Shown: one piece after another, positions 26,432 through 35,417 of the stretch
How the letters are laid out: every line of letters begins with the position of its first letter
Position numbering within the stretch: the first letter of the stretch is position 1
Origin: Alishewanella tabrizica
GTDB taxonomy: Bacteria > Pseudomonadota > Gammaproteobacteria > Enterobacterales > Alteromonadaceae
Assembly: GCF_014652375.1 (NCBI RefSeq)
Contig: NZ_BMYR01000006.1
Coordinates: 1 to 64,000, forward strand
Length of the DNA: 64,000 bases
Direction of reading: 5' to 3'
Made by a program: the position numbers and the translations under genes
The notes under the pieces: generated by a model
Databases searched by the model: none
The model's input: the letters and a program-made list of their open reading frames with translations, nothing else
Told to the model about the DNA's origin: nothing

Positions 26432-28333
26432 TTGACCTTTCTGAAAAACCTGTCAGTTAAACAGCAACTGATTTTATCTTTGGTGCTGGCCACCTTATTG
26501 GCAACGGCCTTAATGGGTACTTTGTCTTATCAACAAGCGCGCAATGTTGTTGTTGAGCGTATGCTGCATCATGAGATGCCGGCGTTAGTGAAGCAAGTGG
26601 GGCAAACGTTAGATACCCAAATCTTGCAAATGACCACGATTACGCAGCAACTCGCCGAAAACCCCTACATTTTGACTTGGGCTGAGCAGGGGTTTGCCGC
26701 GTCAGAAGAACCGATGCTGCTTACCCAAATTCGAGCCGTACAACGCCAGTTAACCTTAGACGCTGCCTCGTGGGCCGATCGAGAAAGTGCGCGTTATTGG
26801 AATCAAGATGGATTTTTACGTGCGTTAAATCAGCAAGACGATGCGTGGTTTTTTGCGTTTCGTGATTCAGGTCAAGCAACCAACGTCAGCTTATTTACGG
26901 AACCTAACGGCCGGGTGCGGATGTTTGTTAATTATCAGCAACTTAACGGCCGGGGCTTATCGGGTATCGCCGTCTCGTTAGAGCAACTTGTTGCTTACTT
27001 AAATTCGGTGCGTATTGCCGAATCGGGTTTAGTGTATCTTATTGATCAGACTGGACACGTAATCTTGCATCCCGACAGTAGCGTGTTGCAAAAAACCTTA
27101 ACAGATGTTGTGGGTGCCAGTGCAAGTCAGCAACTATTACAAGCCGGATTAGCCAGTGTGGTGAATGATCAGGTGTTACTCGTCAGTACACCTGTGACCA
27201 GTGCTGGTTGGAAGGTGGTCGCACAAGTGCCGGTTAACGAGGTGTTAGCACCCGTCCAACGGATTCGTGATCAAGTGCTCCTTTCTGGCATTATTTTAAC
27301 GCTGCTTGCCGCGTTAGCTGCGTGGTTTGTGGCGCAGCGCCTCACCCGGCAGTTACATGAGGTGGCGCATTCTCTGCAAGATATTGGTCAGGGGCAGGGC
27401 GATTTACGCCAGCGTCTTGCGGTGAAAGGGGCGCAAGAAATTCAGCAAATTAGTAGTGGTTTTAATAATTTTGTCGCCAATATTCGGCAATTAGTGGCTG
27501 AAGTACAGCAACAAAATACTTTATTGCTGTCGTCCTCTGCAGTGGTATCTGAAAATGCTAACAATAATAAAGAGCTAGCTGCAGAACAACGGCAGCGATT
27601 AAGCCGTATTGCTACAGCCATAGAGCAATTAGGTGCCACGATTGCCGAAGTAGCAAATCATGCAAAGGTCGCCGCTGAAGCGGCAAGGACGACGCGTGGC
27701 CATGCCGATCAAGGTTTAGCTGTGATTGCCGAAACTAACAAGAGTATTGGCGAACTGAGTGGTGAAGTAGAAAATATTGCTAAGGTGGTAAGTACCTTAG
27801 CGCAAAATAGCGATAAAATTGCCGATATTCTTAGTGTGATCCGCAGTATTTCTGAACAAACCAATTTGTTAGCTCTAAATGCTGCGATTGAAGCTGCACG
27901 AGCGGGTGAGCAAGGGCGTGGTTTTGCGGTGGTTGCCGATGAGGTGCGGCATTTGGCGCAACGTGCTGCACAATCGACAAATCAAATCCAGCAGATGATT
28001 GATCAACTCGCTAGCCAATCCCGTCATGCGGTGCAGGCATCTGCCGCAGGGCAAGAACGTGCTCGGCATGGCGTTATAGCTATGGCGTCTGCCAGTGAAG
28101 CCTTAGGGCGCATTGTGCAGGGGATCCGTCAATTGGATGAATTAAATCAGGATGTAGCGCGTGCTACTGATGAACAAGCCGCAGTGGTACAGGATATTAG
28201 CCAAAGCGTGCACGATAGTAATCAATTAATTGATGAAAGTGCCGCCGCCGCCGCTCAGTTAGCGAATTTTAGTGCCGACTTACGTCAGTTATCGACAACG
28301 TTACAGGGGTTAACCACGCGCTTTATTATCTAA
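26432..28333 (+). CDS. Methyl-accepting chemotaxis protein with Cache sensor
   Basis: 633 residues from a TTG codon preceded by GGAG at good distance. TM1 about 12-33, periplasmic Cache-type ligand domain (35-280; [25 protein letters not shown]), TM2 about 283-303, HAMP (304-358), and the signalling domain with the conserved hairpin tip [37 protein letters not shown]. It controls CheA through CheW; the ligand is unknown. No che genes nearby, and no CheR-tethering pentapeptide at the C-terminus. Confidence 0.93.
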   Translation: MTFLKNLSVKQQLILSLVLATLLATALMGTLSYQQARNVVVERMLHHEMPALVKQVGQTLDTQILQMTTITQQLAENPYILTWAEQGFAASEEPMLLTQIRAVQRQLTLDAASWADRESARYWNQDGFLRALNQQDDAWFFAFRDSGQATNVSLFTEPNGRVRMFVNYQQLNGRGLSGIAVSLEQLVAYLNSVRIAESGLVYLIDQTGHVILHPDSSVLQKTLTDVVGASASQQLLQAGLASVVNDQVLLVSTPVTSAGWKVVAQVPVNEVLAPVQRIRDQVLLSGIILTLLAALAAWFVAQRLTRQLHEVAHSLQDIGQGQGDLRQRLAVKGAQEIQQISSGFNNFVANIRQLVAEVQQQNTLLLSSSAVVSENANNNKELAAEQRQRLSRIATAIEQLGATIAEVANHAKVAAEAARTTRGHADQGLAVIAETNKSIGELSGEVENIAKVVSTLAQNSDKIADILSVIRSISEQTNLLALNAAIEAARAGEQGRGFAVVADEVRHLAQRAAQSTNQIQQMIDQLASQSRHAVQASAAGQERARHGVIAMASASEALGRIVQGIRQLDELNQDVARATDEQAAVVQDISQSVHDSNQLIDESAAAAAQLANFSADLRQLSTTLQGLTTRFII

Positions 28334-28383
28334 AGCGCGTAGTGTGTCGTCGCGCGATCTGGCAAATGGGCGAGATTCGTGCG

Positions 28384-29703
28384 TTATAAATCCAGCGCCA
28401 AAATTTTTGAGCGGCGCTGGTAATTATAAAGTTGTTTTTTCTGTGTCGGTAAATCTTCTACGGTCACGAGCTCAAAACCCTGTTCTAAAAACCAGTGAAT
28501 ACTGCGTGTGGTGAGTGCAAACAGCCGATCATATTTTCGCTGTCTTGCTTGCTGAATAACACTGCGTAGCAGCGTGGTGCCACGGTCAGCATCACGATAA
28601 TCGGGATGAACCGCTAAGCAGGCAAATTCACCCACGTTGTCTTCGGTAAACGGATATAACGCAGCACAACCAATAACCAAACCATCTCGTTCAATCAAGG
28701 TAAAATAATCGATCTCCATTTCGAGTTGTTCACGTGAGCGTCTTACCAGTAAGCCTTGTTGCTCTAGTGGCCGAATCAAATCTAAGATACCGCCAATATC
28801 ACTAATTACCGCGCGGCGTAGTTTTTCAGCGGATTCAGTGACCACTTGCGTACCAATACCATCCCGTGAAAACAGTTCTTGTAGCAAAGAGCCATCTTCA
28901 CTATAGCTTACTAGGTGACAACGTGGCACACCTGCACGACAGGCCGTAACGGCGGCGCGTAAAAATGCCACTGTCCCCACGCAGGCGTCATCGAGCAGCT
29001 CTAATTGCTGCATAATATCTTCGGCACGATTTGGCATTAATTCAGCCGTTATTTCGCCGTTTTCGCCGGTAATACCACCCACCTCATTAAAACCAATCAT
29101 CTTATCGGCTTTCAGGCGAATGGCCACTTGGGTGGCAATTTCTTCAGCGGTTAGATTAAAGCTTTCGCCCGTAACCGAGGCAGCAATTGGGCCCATCAGT
29201 ACAATACCATTATTATCAAGCTGACGACGGATCCCTGTGGTATCAATACGCCGTACTCTACCGCTGTGGAAATAATCAATACCTTCGTCAACGCCCAGTG
29301 GTTGCGCAATCACAAAGTTTCCACTGACCACGTTAATTTGCGCACCCTGCATAGGCGTATTACTTAAGCTCATAGATAAACGAGCCGTAATATCTAATTG
29401 TAAGGCGCCGGCGACTTGTTTGATTAATTTAAATGAATCATCATCGGTTACGCGCACTCTGTTGTGATATTGCGGTTCTAAACCAGCTTGCGTTAGTGCT
29501 TGGTTAATTTGCGGCCTAGCGCCGTATACCAATACCACTTTAATACCTAAGCTGTTAAGCAGCGCAATATCATTGATAATGCTTCGAATACCAGGCTGCA
29601 TGATCGCTTCGCCACCCAGCATAATGACGAAGGTTTTCCCTCGGTGAGCATTAACATAGGGAGCAGATTGGCGGAAACCGCTAACGAGTTCAGTTGTACG
29701 CAC
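28384..29703 (-). CDS. argA: N-acetylglutamate synthase (amino-acid N-acetyltransferase)
   Basis: 439 residues with a GTG start. Amino-acid-kinase-like arginine-binding domain (1-290; [41 protein letters not shown]) and a C-terminal GNAT domain (295-439; [19 protein letters not shown]). It makes N-acetylglutamate, the first step of arginine synthesis, and is inhibited by arginine. A 267-bp upstream region holds a candidate ARG box and a perfect 11-bp hairpin. Confidence 0.96.
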   Translation of the reverse strand: MRTTELVSGFRQSAPYVNAHRGKTFVIMLGGEAIMQPGIRSIINDIALLNSLGIKVVLVYGARPQINQALTQAGLEPQYHNRVRVTDDDSFKLIKQVAGALQLDITARLSMSLSNTPMQGAQINVVSGNFVIAQPLGVDEGIDYFHSGRVRRIDTTGIRRQLDNNGIVLMGPIAASVTGESFNLTAEEIATQVAIRLKADKMIGFNEVGGITGENGEITAELMPNRAEDIMQQLELLDDACVGTVAFLRAAVTACRAGVPRCHLVSYSEDGSLLQELFSRDGIGTQVVTESAEKLRRAVISDIGGILDLIRPLEQQGLLVRRSREQLEMEIDYFTLIERDGLVIGCAALYPFTEDNVGEFACLAVHPDYRDADRGTTLLRSVIQQARQRKYDRLFALTTRSIHWFLEQGFELVTVEDLPTQKKQLYNYQRRSKILALDL

Positions 29704-29739
29704 GGGCAGTTAAGATCCTTTAAAAAATGGTAATAACAA

Positions 29740-29770
29740 GTCTGGCAGTTATTCACAAAAACTGCCAGAC
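29740..29770 (-). promoter_or_regulatory. Perfect 11-bp leader hairpin upstream of argA
   Basis: GTCTGGCAGTT and AACTGCCAGAC flank a 9-nt loop, 37 bp before the argA start. On the argA strand it is followed, after about 12 nt, by a run of T (CATTTTTT). It resembles an attenuator or a leftover terminator. Confidence 0.5.
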
Positions 29771-29839
29771 CACGTTTTAGAACAGGATAAATTATGTTGC
29801 GTTATGGTAACGCAGATGTGGTTTTATATCCAATATATA

Positions 29840-29853
29840 TGAATATTTATTCG
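29840..29853. promoter_or_regulatory. Candidate ARG box (ArgR operator) for argA
   Basis: TGAATATTTATTCG matches the ArgR half-site pair TGAAT-N4-ATTCA at all but the last position, about 140 bp upstream of argA in an AT-rich stretch. Only one clear box is seen, while many ArgR operators have two. Confidence 0.55.
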
Positions 29854-29856
29854 CCT

Positions 29857-29882
29857 GTCTCGTGCTGTTATTAGCACGAGAC
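29857..29882 (-). terminator. Hairpin ending the DUF350/DUF1190/ATP-grasp operon
   Basis: Perfect 10-bp stem GTCTCGTGCT/AGCACGAGAC with a 6-nt loop, about 90 bp after the last gene of the operon. No T run follows on the minus strand, so termination is probable but not certain. Confidence 0.55.
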
Positions 29883-29970
29883 AAAGGGTTTCTGCGCGTT
29901 AGTTTGGCGCTAGCTTAGCCATTAGGGCAAGCCCGTTTTACGTAGCAGAATCTACAGCCAATCGAGACGC

Positions 29971-31122
29971 TTAGCCTAAGATAATGTGCGGTAAAAACCG
30001 CGAGCTGTCTTTGGTAATTAAACTATTATCTTCTCTAACGCCAATACCTGCAGCAAGATCGCCAACTACCCAACTACCAATTAACGTATAACTGTCGCCA
30101 AAACGCGGTAATGGCGCAAAGGCTTGCCGAATATAAGCGCCGTCATCATAAGGTCCTGGTTGAAAAATCCGTTCGCCACTGTGGGTGAGCAATTCAACAT
30201 TGGCGCCTTCGCGTGAGAACAGGGGTTTACGTACCCAGCCAGCGCTGAGTGGCTGTTTACCGTCATCAAAAAACGCCGGTAATAAATTAGGATGCCCCTG
30301 ATGCTTTTGCCACAATAAAGGCAATATACCTTTGTTGGACAATAAGATTTTCCACAAGGGTTCAACGAAACGGGTATTAGAACTGATTAACGTCGATGAA
30401 AACTCTTCTTGTAACATAAACTCCCAAGGATAGAGCTTAAATAAGCCTTCAATAGGGAAACCGTCCAAATCGACTAATTGCCCTTCGATATCCCCCAATT
30501 GTTCTAACGCAATATAGCGACTATCAATGCCAGCTTGTAGTGCAATATCCATCAGATAATCGACAGTTCCTTTGTCTTCTTGGCTATCGGCAACACTGCT
30601 AAAGTAAAACGGCTGCGGTAACGGGAGTTGGGCAAAGGCTTGCTCAAGTTTATCTTGTAGCGAGTTAAATTGGTCAGCACCAGAGGGAAGAGCTCCCCGC
30701 ATTTGCTGATCTTCCAGCCAAACCCATTGGAAAAAGCCGGTCTCGTATAACGATGTGGGCGTGTCGTAATTTAGCTCTAGCAATTTTGCTGGGCCTTTAC
30801 CATCGTAGGCAAAGTCCATCCGGCCATAAAGATGCGGCTCGCCATTTTGCCAGCTATAACGTACGGCGTCCCAAAACGCTTCTGGGATCCCAAGTTGTTG
30901 TAGTTTTTCTTCGCTTTGCAAGATTTCTGGCACGAGATCAAGCGCCATCTGATGCAACTGCTCAGTTGGCGTCTCTAAATCGTCTTCAATCTGCGCGAGG
31001 CTAAACTCATAATAAGCCGACTCATCCCAATACGGCTCATTATCAATCGTATGAAAGGCAAAGCCGACGCTTTCAGCAAATGCCTGCCAACCTGGGCGTG
31101 GTGCAATAGGCACTTTTTTCAT
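29971..31122 (-). CDS. Glutathionylspermidine synthase-like ATP-grasp ligase (YgiC/YjfC family)
   Basis: 383 residues: an ATP-grasp ligase corresponding only to the synthetase half of GspSA, without the amidase domain. Visible signatures include GRMDFAYDGKGPAKLLELNYDTPTSLYE (Mg2+/ATP site) and the C-terminal RKPLFSREGANVELL loop and GSWVVGD. E. coli YgiC and YjfC have this form and lack shown glutathionylspermidine synthase activity, so a peptide-amine or peptide-peptide ligase is equally possible. It is last in an operon, three bases after the DUF1190 gene. Confidence 0.85.
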   Translation of the reverse strand: MKKVPIAPRPGWQAFAESVGFAFHTIDNEPYWDESAYYEFSLAQIEDDLETPTEQLHQMALDLVPEILQSEEKLQQLGIPEAFWDAVRYSWQNGEPHLYGRMDFAYDGKGPAKLLELNYDTPTSLYETGFFQWVWLEDQQMRGALPSGADQFNSLQDKLEQAFAQLPLPQPFYFSSVADSQEDKGTVDYLMDIALQAGIDSRYIALEQLGDIEGQLVDLDGFPIEGLFKLYPWEFMLQEEFSSTLISSNTRFVEPLWKILLSNKGILPLLWQKHQGHPNLLPAFFDDGKQPLSAGWVRKPLFSREGANVELLTHSGERIFQPGPYDDGAYIRQAFAPLPRFGDSYTLIGSWVVGDLAAGIGVREDNSLITKDSSRFLPHIILG

Positions 31123-31125
31123 GGT

Positions 31126-31755
31126 TTAGCCACCCATGGTGGTCTGACGCGGGGCGGCCGCCGCACGTTGTTGTGCTTGCGCACCAAACCCACCGCGCCG
31201 CGCTAAACTGGCTGGCTTTGGTTGAACGGCTGATGGACGAATTTGGGTAACCCCTGGTTTTGAAGCCACAGGGGTATTGGTTGCCGTGCGGAAAGTACTT
31301 TGATCATCGCGTGATTTATACAGCGGTTGATTCGGTACCGGATTACGTCCACCAGCAGCAGCTGCGGTATTTTGTTGCTGCGGTGCTGCCATGCCTCCCC
31401 GGTTTAGCATTTGACCTGCTAAAAAGCCCATCATCATTGGCATAAAAAAACTGCCTTGTGCTTGTTGTTGCCCTTGTTCTGGAGCGGTTTCACAACGACC
31501 TACCCCAAAGTCGACTTCACATTCTTGCTTGTTCGCATAACGTGGAGCAACTTGTGGGTGTAAGGCTTGGGCATCCGCAAAGGCGGCTTGGCATTCCGCT
31601 GGTGGATTATAAAAGGCCGCACATTCGTCAGGCGTATTAAATACCTGAGCTTCGACCGTTTTTTCACTACCACAGCCGCTTAACAATAAGGTTGCAGCCG
31701 GTACCATAAATAACATGGCCGCTTTACGACTACGTTTGAAGTGTGGATGTTGCAT
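31126..31755 (-). CDS. DUF1190 family lipoprotein-like protein (YgiB/YjfM)
   Basis: 209 residues. N-terminal Arg/Lys, hydrophobic segment and lipobox LLSGC, then the DUF1190 cysteine pattern (FNTPDECAAFYNPPAECQAAF, NKQECEVDFGVGRCE), a short Gly/Met segment (FFMPMMMGFLAGQML) and a low-complexity Gln/Ala/Pro/Arg-rich tail. Function unknown. YgiB-YgiC and YjfL-YjfM-YjfC show the same partnership with an ATP-grasp enzyme. Confidence 0.85.
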   Translation of the reverse strand: MQHPHFKRSRKAAMLFMVPAATLLLSGCGSEKTVEAQVFNTPDECAAFYNPPAECQAAFADAQALHPQVAPRYANKQECEVDFGVGRCETAPEQGQQQAQGSFFMPMMMGFLAGQMLNRGGMAAPQQQNTAAAAGGRNPVPNQPLYKSRDDQSTFRTATNTPVASKPGVTQIRPSAVQPKPASLARRGGFGAQAQQRAAAAPRQTTMGG

Positions 31756-31765
31756 TATTGGCTCC

Positions 31766-32179
31766 TTAATAACTCATACAGGCAGCGTTTAGCAAACCGA
31801 CGCTGATCGAACACCCTGCAGAAAAAATTCCTGCAGCAAGATCACCTTGGGTAATACGTTGTGGCAACTGTTTTAGTGCCAGTTGGCTAATGAAAAACGT
31901 GAGTATTTGTACTACGGTGGCCACTAACCCCCAAATCGCGCAATCAAGTAAAGACAGCGAATGGGTAATGGCGCTAGATAACGGCAGTGCAAAACCAATC
32001 AGAGCCCCAGCAAACGCTAGCGCTGCCGCAGGATTATTGGCGCGAATTAAGCCAAATTCATCATGCGGTGTCACCCAACTGTACAGGCGAACAAACACCA
32101 ATACTGACACAACGGCCAACACAAAATAGGCCAAAAAAGACGGTAAACCTGCTAATGAACTTAATGCCGTATCTAACAT
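31766..32179 (-). CDS. DUF350 family inner-membrane protein (YjfL-like)
   Basis: 137 residues with four hydrophobic segments (SFLAYFVLAVVSVLVFVRL, NPAAALAFAGALIGFALPL, LLDCAIWGLVATVVQILTFF and GIFSAGCSISVGLLNAACM), the duplicated DUF350 pattern. Start ATG 32179 is chosen because AGGA lies 8 bases before it; the longer frame to 32227 adds an unlikely polar N-terminus. First gene of the operon DUF350-DUF1190-ATP-grasp; the three probably act together at the membrane. Confidence 0.82.
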   Translation of the reverse strand: MLDTALSSLAGLPSFLAYFVLAVVSVLVFVRLYSWVTPHDEFGLIRANNPAAALAFAGALIGFALPLSSAITHSLSLLDCAIWGLVATVVQILTFFISQLALKQLPQRITQGDLAAGIFSAGCSISVGLLNAACMSY

Positions 32180-32399
32180 AGTAAGATCCTGTGAATAAAC
32201 GATATGCTGATCCTGCGGAAATTTCACGCGTAATTCAAGTAAAACCGTATAGCGGGTCGCGCATTCACTTATCTAAAGGTGTTTATCGCAGCCGACAGGG
32301 TGCATATCTTGTTTACTGGACAGGGTAATGCGGCTTTTTTACACTCAAATAAATGTGGCTCTTTTACTCTCAAATAAAAACCAAAACCAAGGATCCCCG

Positions 32400-34460
32400 A
32401 TGAAAAAACCAACGTTATTAGCACTAGGTATTGCTCTTGCGCTCGGCGTAAGTGGCTGTCAAAGTCAACCTAACGCAGAACAGTCACCCGCCGTGAGTGT
32501 GACGGCAGAACAGCAAGCTGGTTTTGCCTTAAAAAACTTTGATAAAAGTGTGGCTCCGCAGCAAGACTTTTTCCGCTTTGTAAACGGTAATTGGGTAAGC
32601 GAAACAGCAATTCCAGCAGACAAGGTACGTTGGGGCAGTTTTGATGAATTACGCGAGAATGCCGATCAACAGGTTCTAGAGATTATTCGTGAACTGGCAG
32701 CCGGCCAGCATCCAAAAAATTCAGATGCACAAAAAATTGCCGATTTATACCACTCTTTTTTAAATGAGCCCTTGATCAATACGCTCGGTTTAAACCCATT
32801 GCGTGGCGACATTGCACGGATACAGCAAGTCCGCACGCATCAAGAGCTTGCTAGCTTGTGGGGTGAACTTCAGCAATACCGGTTTGGTGCACCCTTAGCG
32901 GTATTTGTTGGGCAGGATCAGCGCCAATCTGATCAGTACATTACAGGTGCTAGTCAAGCTGGCTTAGGGTTACCTGATCGCGATTATTATTTAAAAGATG
33001 ATGAACGCTCACTGGCGTTACTGGGGCAGTATAAAGCCTTTATTGCCACGCTTTGGCAGCTAGCGGGTTGGGATAATCCAGATCAAGCGGCAGATCACGT
33101 GTTAGCGATTGAGAAACAATTAGCCACCATTCAGTGGGGACGTATTCAAAATCGGGATCGCAATGCAACTTACAATAAGCTCACGATAGCGGAAATTGAA
33201 CAAACTGCACCGGGTTTTGATTGGCGTGCGTTTTTAACTGCTGCCGAGTTAGGCAAGGTCAATGAACTGGTGATTCGCCAGCCCACTTACTTTACGGCTT
33301 TCGCCAAATTACAGGCCGATATCCCGGTTGCACACTGGCAAACCTATTTAAAATTCCACTTATTACGTGCTAATGCCGCCAATTTAAGCGAGCCATTTGC
33401 CAAGGCAAGTTTCGAGTTTTATGGCAAAACCCTAAGTGGCCAACAAGAACAACGTAGCCGTGAAAAGTTAGCCGTTAATGTGGTAGATAGTAATTTAGGT
33501 TTTATGGTGGGCAAAGAATATGTTGCGCGCCATTTTAAACCTGAAGCGAAAGCTCGTATGGATGTGATGATCGAAAATCTGCGGGTGGCTTTTAAAGAAG
33601 CCATCGACGAGCTGGAGTGGATGAGTGCAGAAACGAAAGTGGAAGCGCAAGCCAAATTAGCCAAGTTTAATACCAAAATTGGTTACCCCGATGTGTGGCG
33701 TGATTATGACTGTTTAACGATTGAGGCGAACGATTTGATTGGTAATTTGCGCCGTAGCAGCGAGTGTGAATATCAGCGAATGGTTAATCGTTTAGGGCAA
33801 CCTGTAAATCGTGATGAGTGGGGCATGACACCGCAAACGGTAAATGCATACTACAGTTCAACCATGAACGAAATTGTGTTTCCGGCTGCGATTTTGCAAC
33901 CGCCATTTTTTAACGTAGACGCGGATGACGCGGTAAACTACGGGGCCATTGGCGGGGTTATTGGTCACGAATTTACGCATGGGTTTGACGATCAGGGCCG
34001 CCGCTCGGATGGTGATGGTAATTTACGTGATTGGTGGACACCCGAGGATGCACGGCAATTTAGCGAACGTGCTCAGCGGATGATCGATCAGTATAATGCG
34101 TTTAATCCAATTGATAATTTGCACCTGCAAGGTGCCTTAGGGTTAGGTGAAAACATTGCCGACTTAGGTGGCTTAACGGTGGCATTCCGTGCCTATCAAA
34201 ACGCGACTAAAGACCAACCCAAACAGACGATTGCTGGTTTTACCCCAGAGCAACGTTTCTTTATTGGTTGGTCACAAGTTTGGCGTATCAAATTCCGTGA
34301 TGAAGCTTTGCGTCAGCAAGTGATTACCGGCCCACACTCGCCTGGAATGTATCGGGTATTAGGGGTGCTGTCGAATATGCCAGAATTCTATGACGCCTTT
34401 GAGGTAAAACCCGGTGATGGTATGTATCGAGAAGAAGAGGTTCGGGTAAAAATCTGGTAA
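32400..34460 (+). CDS. M13 family metallopeptidase, lipoprotein (PepO-like)
   Basis: 686 residues from ATG 32400, which follows AAGGAT; the upstream frame to 32328 is not needed. Signal peptide with lipobox VSGC. M13 (neprilysin) motifs: zinc site H523-E-F-T-H527 in GVIGHEFTHGFDDQGR, third ligand E584 in GENIADLGGL, NAYYSSTMNEIVFPAAILQPPFF for substrate binding, and the usual C-terminal W. It cleaves small peptides outside or in the periplasm. Monocistronic. Confidence 0.93.
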   Translation: MKKPTLLALGIALALGVSGCQSQPNAEQSPAVSVTAEQQAGFALKNFDKSVAPQQDFFRFVNGNWVSETAIPADKVRWGSFDELRENADQQVLEIIRELAAGQHPKNSDAQKIADLYHSFLNEPLINTLGLNPLRGDIARIQQVRTHQELASLWGELQQYRFGAPLAVFVGQDQRQSDQYITGASQAGLGLPDRDYYLKDDERSLALLGQYKAFIATLWQLAGWDNPDQAADHVLAIEKQLATIQWGRIQNRDRNATYNKLTIAEIEQTAPGFDWRAFLTAAELGKVNELVIRQPTYFTAFAKLQADIPVAHWQTYLKFHLLRANAANLSEPFAKASFEFYGKTLSGQQEQRSREKLAVNVVDSNLGFMVGKEYVARHFKPEAKARMDVMIENLRVAFKEAIDELEWMSAETKVEAQAKLAKFNTKIGYPDVWRDYDCLTIEANDLIGNLRRSSECEYQRMVNRLGQPVNRDEWGMTPQTVNAYYSSTMNEIVFPAAILQPPFFNVDADDAVNYGAIGGVIGHEFTHGFDDQGRRSDGDGNLRDWWTPEDARQFSERAQRMIDQYNAFNPIDNLHLQGALGLGENIADLGGLTVAFRAYQNATKDQPKQTIAGFTPEQRFFIGWSQVWRIKFRDEALRQQVITGPHSPGMYRVLGVLSNMPEFYDAFEVKPGDGMYREEEVRVKIW

Positions 34461-34489
34461 TCGTTACTCATTGAAAATAGAGATGAAAT

Positions 34490-34522
34490 AAAAAGGGGGG
34501 AGTCTTACTTCCCCCTTTTTTA
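34490..34522. terminator. Bidirectional terminator between the M13 peptidase and the outer-membrane barrel gene
   Basis: AAAAAGGGGG and CCCCCTTTTT over an 11-nt loop, with A and T runs on the two sides. Confidence 0.88.
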
Positions 34523-34568
34523 CGCTACTAAAATTCGCTCAGCAGAATCTTAGATAGTGTTATATAGC

Positions 34569-35156
34569 TTAGAAACGATAATTCACGCCCAGATTTACAC
34601 TGCTGGTTTTAAACTTCAATGTAAAAGGCCCTTCGCGGAACGTTTCTTCAGGCAATTGCAAGTACTCTAAGCTAGCCGACCAATTAGACGTAATATTAAA
34701 CGCCGCGCCCACACCCCAGCTAAAGCCATCTACCGTATCGGTTTCTGAGTAGCTAAAGCCCGGCTCACGTTCTTCATATTTAAATTTTACTGAGCCAAAA
34801 CCGGCTAAACCATATAATGAAAAGGCATCGCTTACTGGCACAGTACCTTTAACCAATAATAAATTTTGCTGACTTATTTTAAATTTCTCAGAAAAGCCGC
34901 CTTCACTATAAGATTCATCACGAATACCCGTACCTAAGCGTATTTCAGCGGCAAAGTATTGATTAAAACTGTAGCCGGCCACTGCCGACAGTGTCGTAAA
35001 GTCAAAACTTTCTGAAAATCCACTTTCTGTTTCTTTTAACTTGGCCGCGCCAATTTGGCCACCAACATAAAACGGCGTATCAGCCGCGATAACCGGCGTA
35101 ACTGCGGTACTCGCAAAGGCCGTAATGATGGCTAAACCTAATAATTTTTTTAACAT
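34569..35156 (-). CDS. Small outer-membrane beta-barrel protein (OmpA/OmpW-like porin family, PF13505 type)
   Basis: 195 residues from ATG 35156 (AAGGA seven bases before). Signal peptide ending TPVIAA, then alternating amphipathic strands starting PFYVGGQIGAAKLKE and finishing with a terminal aromatic strand SVNLGVNYRF, the outer-membrane insertion signal. About eight strands fit an eight-stranded barrel. Function unknown; adhesion or stability of the outer membrane is typical. Monocistronic; the 261 bp upstream are AT-rich and hold its promoter and that of the next gene. Confidence 0.8.
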   Translation of the reverse strand: MLKKLLGLAIITAFASTAVTPVIAADTPFYVGGQIGAAKLKETESGFSESFDFTTLSAVAGYSFNQYFAAEIRLGTGIRDESYSEGGFSEKFKISQQNLLLVKGTVPVSDAFSLYGLAGFGSVKFKYEEREPGFSYSETDTVDGFSWGVGAAFNITSNWSASLEYLQLPEETFREGPFTLKFKTSSVNLGVNYRF

Positions 35157-35417
35157 GTTTAAATCCTTGTAGGGTGGTGATACGGCATATTCAGCTTTTT
35201 TAACTGAATAAAAACTGAATATGTAACGTAGCTGTATTAATTTTAAATAAATTAACAAAAAAATTCAGTTTAAGTTTGTAACAAGGTTTTACATGTTGGT
35301 GGCGCTGGTCTCAATTTATCTTTTAGTGGTCGAATGCACACACAGGATACGGGATAAACGTGCTACAACATTTATTATTTTCAACAGCGTTATTTTAATA
35401 AACAGGGAATACCAAAC

